From an uncultured Flammeovirgaceae bacterium (GTDB lineage: Bacteria > Bacteroidota > Bacteroidia > Cytophagales > Cyclobacteriaceae), in NCBI GenBank assembly GCA_937899105.1, contig CALBPF010000226.1, forward strand, positions 1 to 58,243: a DNA stretch of 58,243 nucleotides, read 5' to 3'. Positions 18,423-28,377 of the stretch are shown here, piece after piece. Position numbers and translations under genes: made by a program. A model generated the notes under the pieces. It searched no databases and had not been told where the DNA came from. It saw nothing but the letters and a program-made list of their open reading frames with translations. Positions within the stretch are counted from its first letter, which is position 1. Each line of letters opens with the position of its first letter.

Positions 18423-20198
18423 ATGAAATATTCCTTTTCCATAATACTATTTATAATTGCCTTAGCCGCATCAGCGCAGGAGTTTGACGCACGTTTTAAA
18501 CTTAAAAACCTGGGAAGAAAAGTAAACACAGGCTTTCATGAAGGGGCGCCGGTGGTTTCTGCAGATGGTAAAACGCTATACTTCTTTGTGAAAAATCATC
18601 CTCAAAATGCTTATGGTAAAGATAACAGCCAGGATATCTGGGTATCACATTTAGATGATTCCGGGGTTTGGGGGCCTGCTGAACGCTTAGGGGCGCCATT
18701 AAATAATAATAGATCAAATCAGGTATTTACTGTAATGCCAGATGCTAATACTCTGTTGATCATGGGGGGATCCGGTAAGAATTCTGCTGGTTTTTCTTTT
18801 ACCCATCGTTCAGGAGATTCATGGAGTAAACCAGAAGAAGTAAAAGTGATCGATTTTAAAAAGATGAATAAGGGTAAGTTCTATGGGGCAACCATGTCCG
18901 CAACAGGCGACTATATGGTTTTGTATTTCAGCGAAAAGGAAAATTCTACTTTTAGCGATCTCTACCTAACCAAAAGAGAAGGTGACGGCTGGTCTAGACC
19001 TATTAAGCTAGCTGCCCCGTTAAATACTAGTCGGGACGAATTCGGACCCTTTTTGGCGCCGGATGATAAGCCCATGTACTTTGCCAGCAACAGAAAAGAA
19101 AACAGTGTGGGTGGAATGGATATTTGGAAAACCTGGAGGCTTGATGATAGCTGGTTAAATTGGTCTGAACCTGTGAATGTTGGACGACCCTTAAATACAA
19201 GAGCCTTTGACAGCTACATGTCCGTAGATACTCATGGGAATATCTTCACAACTCAATCAGGAAGAACCATTGATGGAGGTAATCTTGATATTTTTCAACT
19301 CATTGAGCGACCAATTACCATAACATTAAAAGGTTTTGTATCCGATAAAAAAAGCGGTGATGGTATAGGAGCCCAAATAATTATTTCTAAAGACAATTTA
19401 GCTATTGATACCATAAAGGTAGAAAATGGTGAGGGAACTTATAGTACCACAGACATCAAGCCTGAATCTGACTATAGTTTTTTGGTTTCAAGCGAAGGGT
19501 ATGCGAATACACCTGGTGAGCTTGAAGTAGGTATGGTTATGAACGATACCGTAATGCTAAAAGATTTCATGCTAATACCTCTAAAGAAGAATCCACTTCT
19601 CTCGGGTACGGTGTATGATGAAAAAACAAATGAGATTGTACCTGCTTTATTGGAGATCAGAAAAATGGATGGCGAGCGTGTTTATCGTAAGAAGATAGAA
19701 ACTGGCTATTACGAAGCGGAACTTACTGAAATAAATTGGTATATGATCACAGCCAGCGCTGAAGGGTACATTAATGGGTTGGATAGTGTTGAATATTCCT
19801 CTGATGATCAGAGTTTGCTTACCCGGGATATTTATCTTAAGCCCATTGAAGTAGGTACAACGGTACGACTTGAGAATATCTTTTTTGATTTCGATAAGAC
19901 CACCTTAAAGTCAGAATCTTTTGTGGAGCTGGATAAAGTAGTTGAATTTCTAAACAGCAACCCGTCCGTGGAGGTTGAAATTGCCGGCCATACGGACAGT
20001 AAAGGAGGTGATGATTACAATATGAACCTTTCACAAGGCAGGGCAGAGGCTGTTGTCAATTATCTTATCGAAAATGGCATTGAGGGGCTTAGGCTGGTAG
20101 CTAAAGGATATGGTGAAACCGTGCCGCTACAGTCAAATGAAACTGACAAAGGCAGGGCCTTTAACAGGCGTGTGGAGTTTACGGTATTGAAGAAGTAG
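18423..20198 (+). CDS. OmpA-family protein with PD40 repeats
   Basis: 591 residues: signal peptide (1-18, ending SAQ), PD40/WD40-like beta-propeller repeats (about 35-290; PMYFASNRKENSVGGMDIWK is the clearest), one or two carboxypeptidase-regulatory-like sandwiches (about 300-470) and a C-terminal OmpA domain (about 480-591) with the peptidoglycan-binding pattern IAGHTDSKGGDDYNMNLSQG and FNRRVEFTV. It probably anchors in the outer envelope by binding peptidoglycan. Relatives with this layout often accompany PorP/SprF and T9SS cargo, but none is adjacent here. Confidence 0.92.
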   Translation: MKYSFSIILFIIALAASAQEFDARFKLKNLGRKVNTGFHEGAPVVSADGKTLYFFVKNHPQNAYGKDNSQDIWVSHLDDSGVWGPAERLGAPLNNNRSNQVFTVMPDANTLLIMGGSGKNSAGFSFTHRSGDSWSKPEEVKVIDFKKMNKGKFYGATMSATGDYMVLYFSEKENSTFSDLYLTKREGDGWSRPIKLAAPLNTSRDEFGPFLAPDDKPMYFASNRKENSVGGMDIWKTWRLDDSWLNWSEPVNVGRPLNTRAFDSYMSVDTHGNIFTTQSGRTIDGGNLDIFQLIERPITITLKGFVSDKKSGDGIGAQIIISKDNLAIDTIKVENGEGTYSTTDIKPESDYSFLVSSEGYANTPGELEVGMVMNDTVMLKDFMLIPLKKNPLLSGTVYDEKTNEIVPALLEIRKMDGERVYRKKIETGYYEAELTEINWYMITASAEGYINGLDSVEYSSDDQSLLTRDIYLKPIEVGTTVRLENIFFDFDKTTLKSESFVELDKVVEFLNSNPSVEVEIAGHTDSKGGDDYNMNLSQGRAEAVVNYLIENGIEGLRLVAKGYGETVPLQSNETDKGRAFNRRVEFTVLKK

Positions 20199-20201
20199 CC
20201 T

Positions 20202-21002
20202 TCAGAAGGACATAAATACATACAGTTGAATAGCAAGTGCAAAGCATACGGCTATGGCAAATGTAAGCTTGTTATGACTTTTCTTTTCAGTGTAATAGTA
20301 TCCGATAAGAAATAGAACGATGGCCGGAATCAGGTATATGAAAACTCTATAAATGCTGTAAGCGGGTTTCAAATCAATAACTTGATTAGGTAACTCAAAG
20401 CGCGCGTAGATCAGGGTGCCTAAAATAGGGGTATAAGCAAGTTTAGCGCTCTTTAGCCCAACGATTAGCGCACTTTCATGAATTTTTGCGCGTAATCTAA
20501 ACTTAGAAAAAACAACCTCATTATATCTATATACAGACCGGCCGTAACGATCCGTTTCAATAACCTTATATACGCCTTTGACTTCCTGAAGGATATAGCT
20601 TCTTGGAAGAAGATAGTCCGTTGCCAGCAAAATGTTAAAACCAAGTATCCCCAAAGCCAGGTAATTGAAATAGCGATAGATTTGAAAAAGAATTCGTTTT
20701 TGTTCTTTCTCGGCTTCTTTAGCTTTCTGAAAAGCATAAGCTCGGGCGCGCTCTTTCCATTCTTCGTAAGGGTTAGTTGGTGCATGAGTCTGATAGGTTT
20801 TTGGTGTGCTTTCTATGGAAGACGTACCTACTTCTATCAAAAATTTATAAGCCTCATGAACTTTAATAAACTTATGCTTGGCGTCTGCAGATTTGTTTTT
20901 GTCAGGATGGTACTTCTTTGCGAGTTTTCTAAAACTACGCTTAACTTCTTCCTGGCTTGCACCTCTGTTGAGGCCTAGAACTTGCAGATATTCATCTACC
21001 AT
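20202..21002 (-). CDS. Membrane-anchored J-domain protein
   Basis: 266 residues. Residues 1-60 form a J domain with the essential HPD ([20 protein letters not shown]). A charged linker leads to a hydrophobic helix (about 105-125), a soluble loop and two more membrane helices near the C-terminus (about 215-262). It would recruit DnaK to the membrane; the client is unknown. It converges on the OmpA gene with 3 bases between them and lies downstream of the L,D-transpeptidase-like gene. Confidence 0.85.
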   Translation of the reverse strand: MVDEYLQVLGLNRGASQEEVKRSFRKLAKKYHPDKNKSADAKHKFIKVHEAYKFLIEVGTSSIESTPKTYQTHAPTNPYEEWKERARAYAFQKAKEAEKEQKRILFQIYRYFNYLALGILGFNILLATDYLLPRSYILQEVKGVYKVIETDRYGRSVYRYNEVVFSKFRLRAKIHESALIVGLKSAKLAYTPILGTLIYARFELPNQVIDLKPAYSIYRVFIYLIPAIVLFLIGYYYTEKKSHNKLTFAIAVCFALAIQLYVFMSF

Positions 21003-21068
21003 TTATTCGCATTAACGTTGATCCCATCGCTCATCTTCCAGCTTGAGCAAATCGCTATGAATTTGATC

Positions 21069-22739
21069 TTAACCATAAATATCATCTCTGAATTGTAATT
21101 CATCGTTGGTATCTACCCATGCTGTAAGGTATACCACATTGACAGCAACTTTTTTAGTTAATGAAACACTCTCCGGCTTAGATGCTTTCATAGGTTCTCC
21201 AATAGTATTTATATCCCATTCTCTGTCATCCAGCATGTACTTTGCCAGCAGTTCCGGGTTCTCCACACTTATAGATGAGAAGTTGAACGGACGGAATGAG
21301 AAATCAAAAAGAGCAGGGTTGGCTACATCACAAATGTAAAGGCCTTCTTTGTTCGGCAGGGCAAACTTTATCTTACCACTCTTGACATCACTTGAACTGG
21401 GAACATCTAGCGCCCTGAATTTAGTGTTGATCATATCAACATTATTCCACTGTACGGAATTTATATCGATCGGATTTTCACCTTTCACATCTTTTCTAGC
21501 GTACAGTTTAAAACCCAATTGCTCTAAATAATTAGGATCCTTTTTAGCCTTGGGTAAAACTTGTCTGTTAAAACTGATATCCGGTACAAACCAGCTCGGA
21601 CTAAAAGTGATATATTCAATTTGATCGCTAAGAATAGGTGTTTTACTCATTCTTTTGCCGACAATGGTCTTAAATGATTTAATTTCCTTTGATTTTTTAT
21701 ATAGGGTAAGTTTAAAATCAGGAATATTTACAACAATTGACTTTTCACTTTCGGGTTCGAAAATCCATTTTAACCGTTCAAGGTTAATTCTAATTTGATC
21801 AATTCGATCTTCAATCGGCACATTAAGTTCATCAATGGTCTCTTTATTAAGAATGCCATTATCTTTTAAGTCATGTCTCCTTTGAAAATTGCTCATACTT
21901 TTTTGCAAATCTTCGTCATATATCAGACTTTTTGAAGTAGCCCTTAACCCTTTACTACTGTAATCGCCGGAATAGAATAACCTGTCTCGCAGTATGTATA
22001 TAGCCTCGTGTGTTTCCTCCGGGTTGATATAGAGCGTATCAGGAAGGGTGTTCCATCCCCCTTCATTTCTTAACGCTAAATAGCTCTGTAGCTTCTTTTG
22101 AATCGCCTTACACTCATCACTTTTTGGGGTAACTATTTTTATAGCCTCCTTAAAGGTTTTTCCTTTCATGTAAGGTGCAAGTTCAATGTACCTTTTGCTG
22201 AGTTGCCAATTTTCTCCTAAAGGAAGCGAGTCTATTTGACCATGGTGTAAATCATGGGCATACGCCATGTACGCTGAACTCAATTTTATGTCTAATTGGA
22301 TGAGCTTGAGAATATCAATTTCCTGGTGGTATAAATAGGTATTATCAAACTGAGCAAAGAGCGAGTCTGATAGATAATGATCCGAGTTCAGCCCGTGTTC
22401 CCTGCATTCCGCTATTTCATTCAGTAAATCTTTGGCGTCACTGTTTGGAGCGGTTAGTGTAGTCCAAATCAAGCTGTAATCGTTGTATCGGTAAAGATCT
22501 TTTACCTCTTGCTGGAGTTTCTTCCTAGACGATGGGCTTATTTGATCAAGTTGCTTTATTGTATCAACGCAGGAAAGTAAATACTGCTGAATAACCTCTA
22601 AAGGTAAGTCTTTAGCATAGCCAAGAAAAGCATCGCCTTCAGGCCGGATCGTCCTATTGGTTTTATCTATAGCCGTTTGCTGTGCGCATCCAGCGGCTAT
22701 AAAAATCGCAAGGCAGAGGAAGCGATTGACTGATTTCAT
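21069..22739 (-). CDS. L,D-transpeptidase-like lipoprotein with a dead active site
   Basis: 556 residues with the layout of YcbB/LdtD-type L,D-transpeptidases: lipoprotein signal (lipobox AAGC), a helical scaffold domain, a peptidoglycan-binding domain (about 275-310, MSNFQRRHDLKDNGILNKET) and the YkuD catalytic domain (about 335-520, with SFKTIVGKRMSKTPILSDQI). The catalytic signature, normally SHGCVRV after an upstream HD, reads NFSSISV: the His position is Phe487 and the Cys is Ser489, and the HD before it is CD. It therefore should not cross-link peptidoglycan. The gene also ends early: after TAA at 21069-21071 the frame continues 18 codons as DQIHSDLLKLEDERW to another stop, as if a YG-Y-DQ sequence lost its Tyr codon. 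It may be a binding pseudoenzyme or decaying. Confidence 0.85.
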   Translation of the reverse strand: MKSVNRFLCLAIFIAAGCAQQTAIDKTNRTIRPEGDAFLGYAKDLPLEVIQQYLLSCVDTIKQLDQISPSSRKKLQQEVKDLYRYNDYSLIWTTLTAPNSDAKDLLNEIAECREHGLNSDHYLSDSLFAQFDNTYLYHQEIDILKLIQLDIKLSSAYMAYAHDLHHGQIDSLPLGENWQLSKRYIELAPYMKGKTFKEAIKIVTPKSDECKAIQKKLQSYLALRNEGGWNTLPDTLYINPEETHEAIYILRDRLFYSGDYSSKGLRATSKSLIYDEDLQKSMSNFQRRHDLKDNGILNKETIDELNVPIEDRIDQIRINLERLKWIFEPESEKSIVVNIPDFKLTLYKKSKEIKSFKTIVGKRMSKTPILSDQIEYITFSPSWFVPDISFNRQVLPKAKKDPNYLEQLGFKLYARKDVKGENPIDINSVQWNNVDMINTKFRALDVPSSSDVKSGKIKFALPNKEGLYICDVANPALFDFSFRPFNFSSISVENPELLAKYMLDDREWDINTIGEPMKASKPESVSLTKKVAVNVVYLTAWVDTNDELQFRDDIYG

Positions 22740-22809
22740 CTGAATCCAGAATCAAATTAACTATAAAGGTAATATTTTTAGGATTTGACTTCCCCGGTTT
22801 TAGTTAGCA

Positions 22810-25800
22810 TTACAATAATATTTTGTAGTTGACTTCGGGGATCTTTTTTATTCGATCCAAAAGCTCATTATTGGGATTGATTTTATACTTTCTTGACATT
22901 AACTCAACAGTGATGTCCTCGGTAGGATCAACTAAATTCATTTGAAAAGAACATTCCCCTTTGAATTGTTGACACAAACTCTCCATTTCCTCTATGATGG
23001 ACTTAGTTACATCCTGCATTGCCATATTTACAACAACACCTTTAGTTTTCTTATCACGTAAATCATTAAGTAAGTCAATGTTCCGTATTTTGAATTCAAG
23101 ACGATTATCACCCCATTTTTGCTCTACCACTATACCCTGAATAAATAGAAACCAACCCTGCATGAGATATTCCTTAAATTTGATGTAGTCATCGCCAAAA
23201 AGAAAAAAAGTAAAATTACCGTTATAATCTTCCAGAGTTAATGTGCCAAATGGCTTCCCACCCTTGGTAGTGCGGCGAGCAAAAGACGATACGATTCCTG
23301 CCAGTCTGATTTCTTTTCCCTTAAGACCGATCAAGTCGTTCATTGCACTTAATTCAGTATTGCAGAAACTATCAATTTCGAACTGAAACTTATCCAATGG
23401 ATGACCCGATATATATAAACCAACTACTTCCTTTTCAATATTTAGTTTTTCGATATCTCCAAAAGGTTCAATCGGCGTTATTGATGGTTTAGGTGTATCC
23501 ATTCCGTTACTGCCACCAAATAATGATGCTTGAGCGCTTTCCGCTTCAATTTGCATCTTATTGGCGTATTTGATTACCTTTTCTATCAATGTTTGATCAC
23601 CTTCCGAGGCGTGTAGATACTGTCTTCTATGATGATCTTCAAAACAATCGAATGCGCCCGACATAGCGAGGCACTCTAAGGTTTTCTTATTCACCTGTCG
23701 TAGATTCACCCTTTCTGCAAAATCAAAGATGTCCCTAAATGGCCCATTTGCCTTACGCTCTTCAATGATAGACTCCACTGCAGCCTCTCCAGAGCCCTTT
23801 ATTGCCCCAAGCCCGAATCGTATTTTTCCCTCTTTGTTTACGGCAAAGTCTTTATAAGACTCGTTAATATGTGGTCCAAGTACTTTGATGCCCAGATTTC
23901 GGCATTCTTCCATAAAAAAGGTCACCTTGTCTATCTGGCTCTGGTTGTGAGTAAGCACGGCCGCCATGTATTCTGCAGGGTAATGTGCTTTTAAATAGGC
24001 CGTCTGGTAAGCTACTAATGAGTAACAGGTGGAGTGTGATTTATTAAATGCATATGCGGCAAAAGCTTCCCAATCTTTCCAAACTTTCTCTAATACTTTA
24101 GGGTCATGTCCTCGCTCTTTACCACCGTCAATAAATTTGGGCTTCAACTTTTCCAGCAGAGCGAAGATTTTTTTACCCATGGCCTTTCTTAGCACATCGG
24201 CATCACCCTTTGAAAAACCAGCCAATTTTTGTGATAGAAGCATTACCTGCTCCTGGTAGACCGTAATACCGTATGTTTCAGCCAGGTTTTCTTCCATATC
24301 TGCGATATCGTAGCTGATCTCTTCATCGCCGTGCTTTCTTGCAATGAAGTTAGGTATGTATTCCATTGGCCCCGGACGATAGAGTGCATTCATGGCTATC
24401 AGGTCTTCAAATTTATCTGGTTTGAGGCCCCGTAAATGTTTCTGCATTCCTGGCGACTCAAATTGGAAAGTCCCGTTAGTTAGTCCTTTTTGATACAACT
24501 CATAGGTAAGTTGATCGTCCAGAGGGATTTCATCAATATCAATGACAATTCCATGGCGCGCTTTGATAATTTTTAAAGCTGATTTAATAATCGTTAGTGT
24601 CTTGAGGCCGAGAAAGTCCATCTTGAGCATGCCTGCATTTTCTACAACACTATTGTCAAATTGTGTTACCAGCATTTCACTGTCGCGGGCTGTTGATACC
24701 GGAACAAACTTGGTGAGGTCATCAGGGGTGATAATCACCCCACAAGCATGAGTACCAGTATTACGTACAGACCCCTCAAGAGTCTTGGCTTGATTCAGCA
24801 CTTTAGCTTTAAGGTCACTACCTTTTCTAATCTCTTCAAGGTCTTTTACCTCCTTAAAGGCCTTATCTAAAGTTGTACCGGGTCTTTCGGGTACAAGCTT
24901 CGCTAGGTCGTTTGCCTCCATCAATGGAAGCTCCATTACTCTTGCTGCATCCCTAATACTTGATTTGGCTGCCATTGTACCGTATGTAATGATCTGTGCA
25001 ACCTGGTTTTTACCGTACTTGTCAATCACATATTGGATTACCTTATCACGTCCCTCGTCGTCAAAATCGATATCGATATCTGGCAGCGAAACCCTGTCCG
25101 GGTTAAGAAACCGTTCAAATAGTAGATCATATGCAATAGGGTCGACGTTTGTGATACCAATACAATAGGCAACTGCACTACCTGCTGCGGAACCTCTTCC
25201 CGGACCTACGGAAACACCCATTTCCCGTGCTTTCTTCGTAAAATCCTGTACAATAAGGAAATAACCAGGATAACCTGTATTTGCTATAGTCTCAAGTTCA
25301 AAATTCAGTCGCTCAGTAATTTCATCGCTTAGCACATCGTACCGTTCTTTAGCTCCCTCAAAAGTGAGGTGCTTCAGGTAGGCATTTTCTCCTCGCTTAC
25401 CTCCGTCTTTATCATCTTCTGTATCTTTAAATTCATCGGGAATATTAAATGCTGGAAGTAATACATCACGGTCAAGCTTGTATTCCTCAATTTTTTCAAT
25501 CAATTCATGGAGGTTTTTTATAGCCTCTGGAATGTCGCTAAAGAGCATTTTCATCTCCTCTTGCGATTTAAAATAATATTCGTTGTTCCTAAAGCCAAAC
25601 CTAAAGCCTCGTCCCCGGCCGATGGGTGTGGATTTCATTTCACCTTCCTTGACGCACAGCAGCACGTCATGTGCCTCTGAATCTTCCTGGTTTAGGTAAT
25701 AGACATCATTGGCGGCTATCACTTTTACGTTGTACTTTTTGGCAAAACCAAGGAGAACATCGTTAACGCGATTCTCTTCTTCCAAATTATGTCGAATTAA

Positions 25801-26343
25801 TTCAACGTAAAAATCATCTTTGAATACCTCCAGGTACCACTGAAAGGCCTTTTCTGCCTGATGCTCCCCGACATTTAGAATTAAAAAAGGTATTTCTGAA
25901 TAAAGCCCTCCGGTAAGCGCTATAACACCTTCGGAATATTGATTAATCAGCTCTTTATCTATCCTTGGATATATGCCGTAAAGGCCCTCCACGTACCCGA
26001 TAGAACTGAGTTTAGCCATATTATGATAGCCCGTTTTGTTCTTTGCCAACAACAACTGGTTAAACCTCCTATCCGGATTGTCTTTTGTGAATTTTAGCTT
26101 TAACCTTTCTTCTGCTACATAAAACTCACAGCCTACTATGGGTTTGATCTCGTTGTTTAATGCCTCGCGAACAAATTTGAAGGCGCCAAACATATTACCA
26201 AGGTCGGTGAGCGCTACCGCCGGCATACTATACTCCTTGGCTTTTGCAATAAGTCCTTTTATGTTTGGTACGGCTTGCAGTACTGAATATTGAGAATGTA
26301 CATGAAGATGGACAAAAGGTTCTTCTATCGTCTGGGCAGCCAT
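22810..26343 (-). CDS. dnaE: DNA polymerase III alpha subunit, polymerase part
   Basis: 1177 residues from an internal ATG. PHP domain first (HLHVHSQYSVLQA), then the palm with the catalytic aspartates PDIDIDFDDEGR, the fingers (YRPGPMEYIPNFIARKHGD; YQEQVMLLSQKLAGFS), a tandem HhH region and the OB domain near the end (EIRLAGIVSSFARRTTKGG). This is the complete replicative polymerase. In relatives it is preceded in the same chain by a DEDD exonuclease; here that part is separated by an in-frame TAA at 26590-26592, and the frame between the stop and this ATG (26344-26589) is still coding-like. Whether translation really begins at 26343, earlier by reinitiation, or by readthrough cannot be told. 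Confidence 0.93.
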   Translation of the reverse strand: MAAQTIEEPFVHLHVHSQYSVLQAVPNIKGLIAKAKEYSMPAVALTDLGNMFGAFKFVREALNNEIKPIVGCEFYVAEERLKLKFTKDNPDRRFNQLLLAKNKTGYHNMAKLSSIGYVEGLYGIYPRIDKELINQYSEGVIALTGGLYSEIPFLILNVGEHQAEKAFQWYLEVFKDDFYVELIRHNLEEENRVNDVLLGFAKKYNVKVIAANDVYYLNQEDSEAHDVLLCVKEGEMKSTPIGRGRGFRFGFRNNEYYFKSQEEMKMLFSDIPEAIKNLHELIEKIEEYKLDRDVLLPAFNIPDEFKDTEDDKDGGKRGENAYLKHLTFEGAKERYDVLSDEITERLNFELETIANTGYPGYFLIVQDFTKKAREMGVSVGPGRGSAAGSAVAYCIGITNVDPIAYDLLFERFLNPDRVSLPDIDIDFDDEGRDKVIQYVIDKYGKNQVAQIITYGTMAAKSSIRDAARVMELPLMEANDLAKLVPERPGTTLDKAFKEVKDLEEIRKGSDLKAKVLNQAKTLEGSVRNTGTHACGVIITPDDLTKFVPVSTARDSEMLVTQFDNSVVENAGMLKMDFLGLKTLTIIKSALKIIKARHGIVIDIDEIPLDDQLTYELYQKGLTNGTFQFESPGMQKHLRGLKPDKFEDLIAMNALYRPGPMEYIPNFIARKHGDEEISYDIADMEENLAETYGITVYQEQVMLLSQKLAGFSKGDADVLRKAMGKKIFALLEKLKPKFIDGGKERGHDPKVLEKVWKDWEAFAAYAFNKSHSTCYSLVAYQTAYLKAHYPAEYMAAVLTHNQSQIDKVTFFMEECRNLGIKVLGPHINESYKDFAVNKEGKIRFGLGAIKGSGEAAVESIIEERKANGPFRDIFDFAERVNLRQVNKKTLECLAMSGAFDCFEDHHRRQYLHASEGDQTLIEKVIKYANKMQIEAESAQASLFGGSNGMDTPKPSITPIEPFGDIEKLNIEKEVVGLYISGHPLDKFQFEIDSFCNTELSAMNDLIGLKGKEIRLAGIVSSFARRTTKGGKPFGTLTLEDYNGNFTFFLFGDDYIKFKEYLMQGWFLFIQGIVVEQKWGDNRLEFKIRNIDLLNDLRDKKTKGVVVNMAMQDVTKSIIEEMESLCQQFKGECSFQMNLVDPTEDITVELMSRKYKINPNNELLDRIKKIPEVNYKILL

Positions 26344-26589
26344 ACGGTCCCCGCCAAGATCAGCGGAAGCAGACTTATCTTGCTTGGCAAAATTGGCGTC
26401 GTCCAGCTCTGGAGCTTCATAGGTTATTTCCTCAAAAGGTGTTCCATCAATAGGTTTTACTACCTTTTCATGGATCAGTCCGAAAAAAGCCTTTGAGGTC
26501 GCATCTACATCGTAGGCGGCATCATGTGCATCATTGAAGGGTTCCCCAAAGAGCTTTTCATAGAGTTCGATTAGATTTGACGATTTAAG

Positions 26590-27039
26590 TTATCCTCCAA
26601 TCCCACCGGCCAGCTGGCAGTACTCTTTCGAGACTTCTGCCGTATCTATTTTCTGAAACTCCTGAAGTTCGTTGCCTTTTTCCGTATTATTAATACGTAC
26701 GAATTCTGCACCAACAATCCTGTTATCAAAGTCTATATTATGCCCAATTATAGTTTGCGCCTTACCAAGATCTTCCGCAAATTTTGCGAGCGCTTCTTTT
26801 AGCTCATGACCCTCAGCCAAAGCGCGCTTTGTGGAGATACCATGAACTTTCTCAGCGTTAAATGGAATAGTAAAACCTTCAGGCTTTATAATAAAATTCC
26901 CATTAGAGATGAGCCCACCTTTGTTATCATGCAGTTGCCAGGCGATCTGAACAAGGCGCGGCCAGTTATCTAGGTCAGTAATTGGGGCAGTATAATTGTG
27001 TGGTAACCCTGTGGTTTCCGTATCAAAGATTAAATACAT
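26590..27039 (-). pseudogene. Severed N-terminal 3'-5' exonuclease domain of dnaE
   Basis: 149 residues of a DnaQ-like DEDDh exonuclease: Exo I FDTETTGL, Exo II GHNIDFDNRIV. The frame stops at TAA (26590-26592) after AGGIGG, but continues without another stop into the dnaE gene: LKSSNLIELYEKLFGEPFND, then the Exo III motif HDAAYDVDATSKAF, then about 45 linker residues to MAAQTIEEPF. The undisturbed reading frame would be 1409 codons, the usual fused form in this group. As it stands the fragment lacks Exo III (the His and last Asp), so it should not proofread unless the stop is read through. Confidence 0.85.
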
Positions 27040-27136
27040 ATAAGACGTAGGTAGTGGTTATTGGAACATAAATTCCGGCTTTAAAGATCGTTAAAATGGA
27101 TGGATTAACCGAGGGGTTACAAGGGAAAGCGGATCA

Positions 27137-27766
27137 TCATTTTACGGGTATGTAAACCACCTTCTTGGTTTCGAAGAAGTCCTCTTCGAAATGATCCGAA
27201 AGATGAAAGAGCTGATATTTTTTTTTGGCTTCTTTCAGTTCTTCAGTAAGGTCACCACCTTTTAAATAAAGAATGCCGTTGGCTAACTCATTAAAAGGTT
27301 CTCCCTCAAACTTGTTTTTTATCCAATGGTAGAATGGCTTTAGACGTGTGACCGCCCTGCTTACCACAAAGTGATATTTACCGGACGCTTGCTCCGCTCT
27401 GGAATGCTGTGCCGTCAAATTTGAAAGTCTAAGTTCTTTGGCTATATGCTGAACGACTTTTATTTTTTTTCCAATAGAATCTACTAAATGAAATTGACTA
27501 CCAGGAAATAGAATGGCCAGCGGAACTCCTGGAAAACCGCCACCGGTACCTACATCGAGAATCCTCGTTTCAGGCTTAAAATCGATGACTTTGGCAATTC
27601 CAAGAGAATGGAGAACATGTCTTGTGTAAAGTTCATCAATGTCTTTTCTAGAGATGACGTTGATTTGTTGATTCCAGTGCCTGTAAAGCTGATCAAGTAA
27701 TTCGAACTGTTCGTTTTGTGCTAAAGTAAGATGAGGAAAGTATTTAGAAATTATTTTGACTGACAT
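27137..27766 (-). CDS. rsmG: 16S rRNA m7G527 methyltransferase RsmG
   Basis: 209 residues of the GidB/RsmG family, which uses SAM to methylate N7 of G527 in 16S rRNA. The SAM-binding loop DVGTGGGFPGVPLAI (about 72-86), the acidic strand FHLVDSIGKKI and VVSRAVTRLKPF are conserved. It lies upstream of the dnaE reading frame with about 100 bases between, in the same direction. Confidence 0.95.
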   Translation of the reverse strand: MSVKIISKYFPHLTLAQNEQFELLDQLYRHWNQQINVISRKDIDELYTRHVLHSLGIAKVIDFKPETRILDVGTGGGFPGVPLAILFPGSQFHLVDSIGKKIKVVQHIAKELRLSNLTAQHSRAEQASGKYHFVVSRAVTRLKPFYHWIKNKFEGEPFNELANGILYLKGGDLTEELKEAKKKYQLFHLSDHFEEDFFETKKVVYIPVK

Positions 27767-27816
27767 CTGGTTCTGACCCGGATTTAAACTTGTGGGGGCT
27801 ATATTTTTCTCCAGCT

Positions 27817-28374
27817 CTATCCAATAAGATCACTTACTAGGATCTCTTTTTGACAGAAACTTAAACTTACCAAGTCTTCAGGATAGAATAATTCGATTTT
27901 CTTATACCCACCTTTTGCCGGGACGGTATGTACTTCTATTTCTTTTGAATCCAGCTTCAAAATCCAGTATTCAGGGATCCCTGCGGAGCCGTAAAGCGGT
28001 ACTTTTACTTCTTTATCATAATGGTAGGTAGTATCTGAAACTTCAATGACTAATAAAGTATCATCACCTCCGGGATGAATATCAGCGTAATAATCTCTTC
28101 TGGGCTTCAACACAGAAATATCTGGTTCAGGTTCGTTTAAGTCATTGATATAAACAGGGTTTTGGACTCTTAAGATTGCTGTATTGCTAACTATTTTTAC
28201 GAGTAAATTTGTTAGCTTGTCCACGATTGCAGCGTGCTTTGTTCCTATTGGACTCATTTCTAATATTTCACCCTGGATTAATTCAACCTTGTCTTCTGAA
28301 GTCAGAATACCAGCCTCTGCCATAACGTGGTATTCATTTACAGATATTAATCTTTTTGATAGTTGAACTTCCAT
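27817..28374 (-). CDS. Uma2-family (DUF820) putative nuclease
   Basis: 185 residues of the Uma2/DUF820 family, restriction-endonuclease-like proteins with a PD-(D/E)xK core. The core is visible as EPEPDISVLKPRRDYY and LLVIEVSDTTYHYDKEVKVP, with YGSAGIPEYWILKL after it. The biological role is unproven. It is the second of two adjacent copies, 3 bases after the first, with about half of the positions identical by eye. Confidence 0.85.
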   Translation of the reverse strand: MEVQLSKRLISVNEYHVMAEAGILTSEDKVELIQGEILEMSPIGTKHAAIVDKLTNLLVKIVSNTAILRVQNPVYINDLNEPEPDISVLKPRRDYYADIHPGGDDTLLVIEVSDTTYHYDKEVKVPLYGSAGIPEYWILKLDSKEIEVHTVPAKGGYKKIELFYPEDLVSLSFCQKEILVSDLIG

Positions 28375-28377
28375 AGT

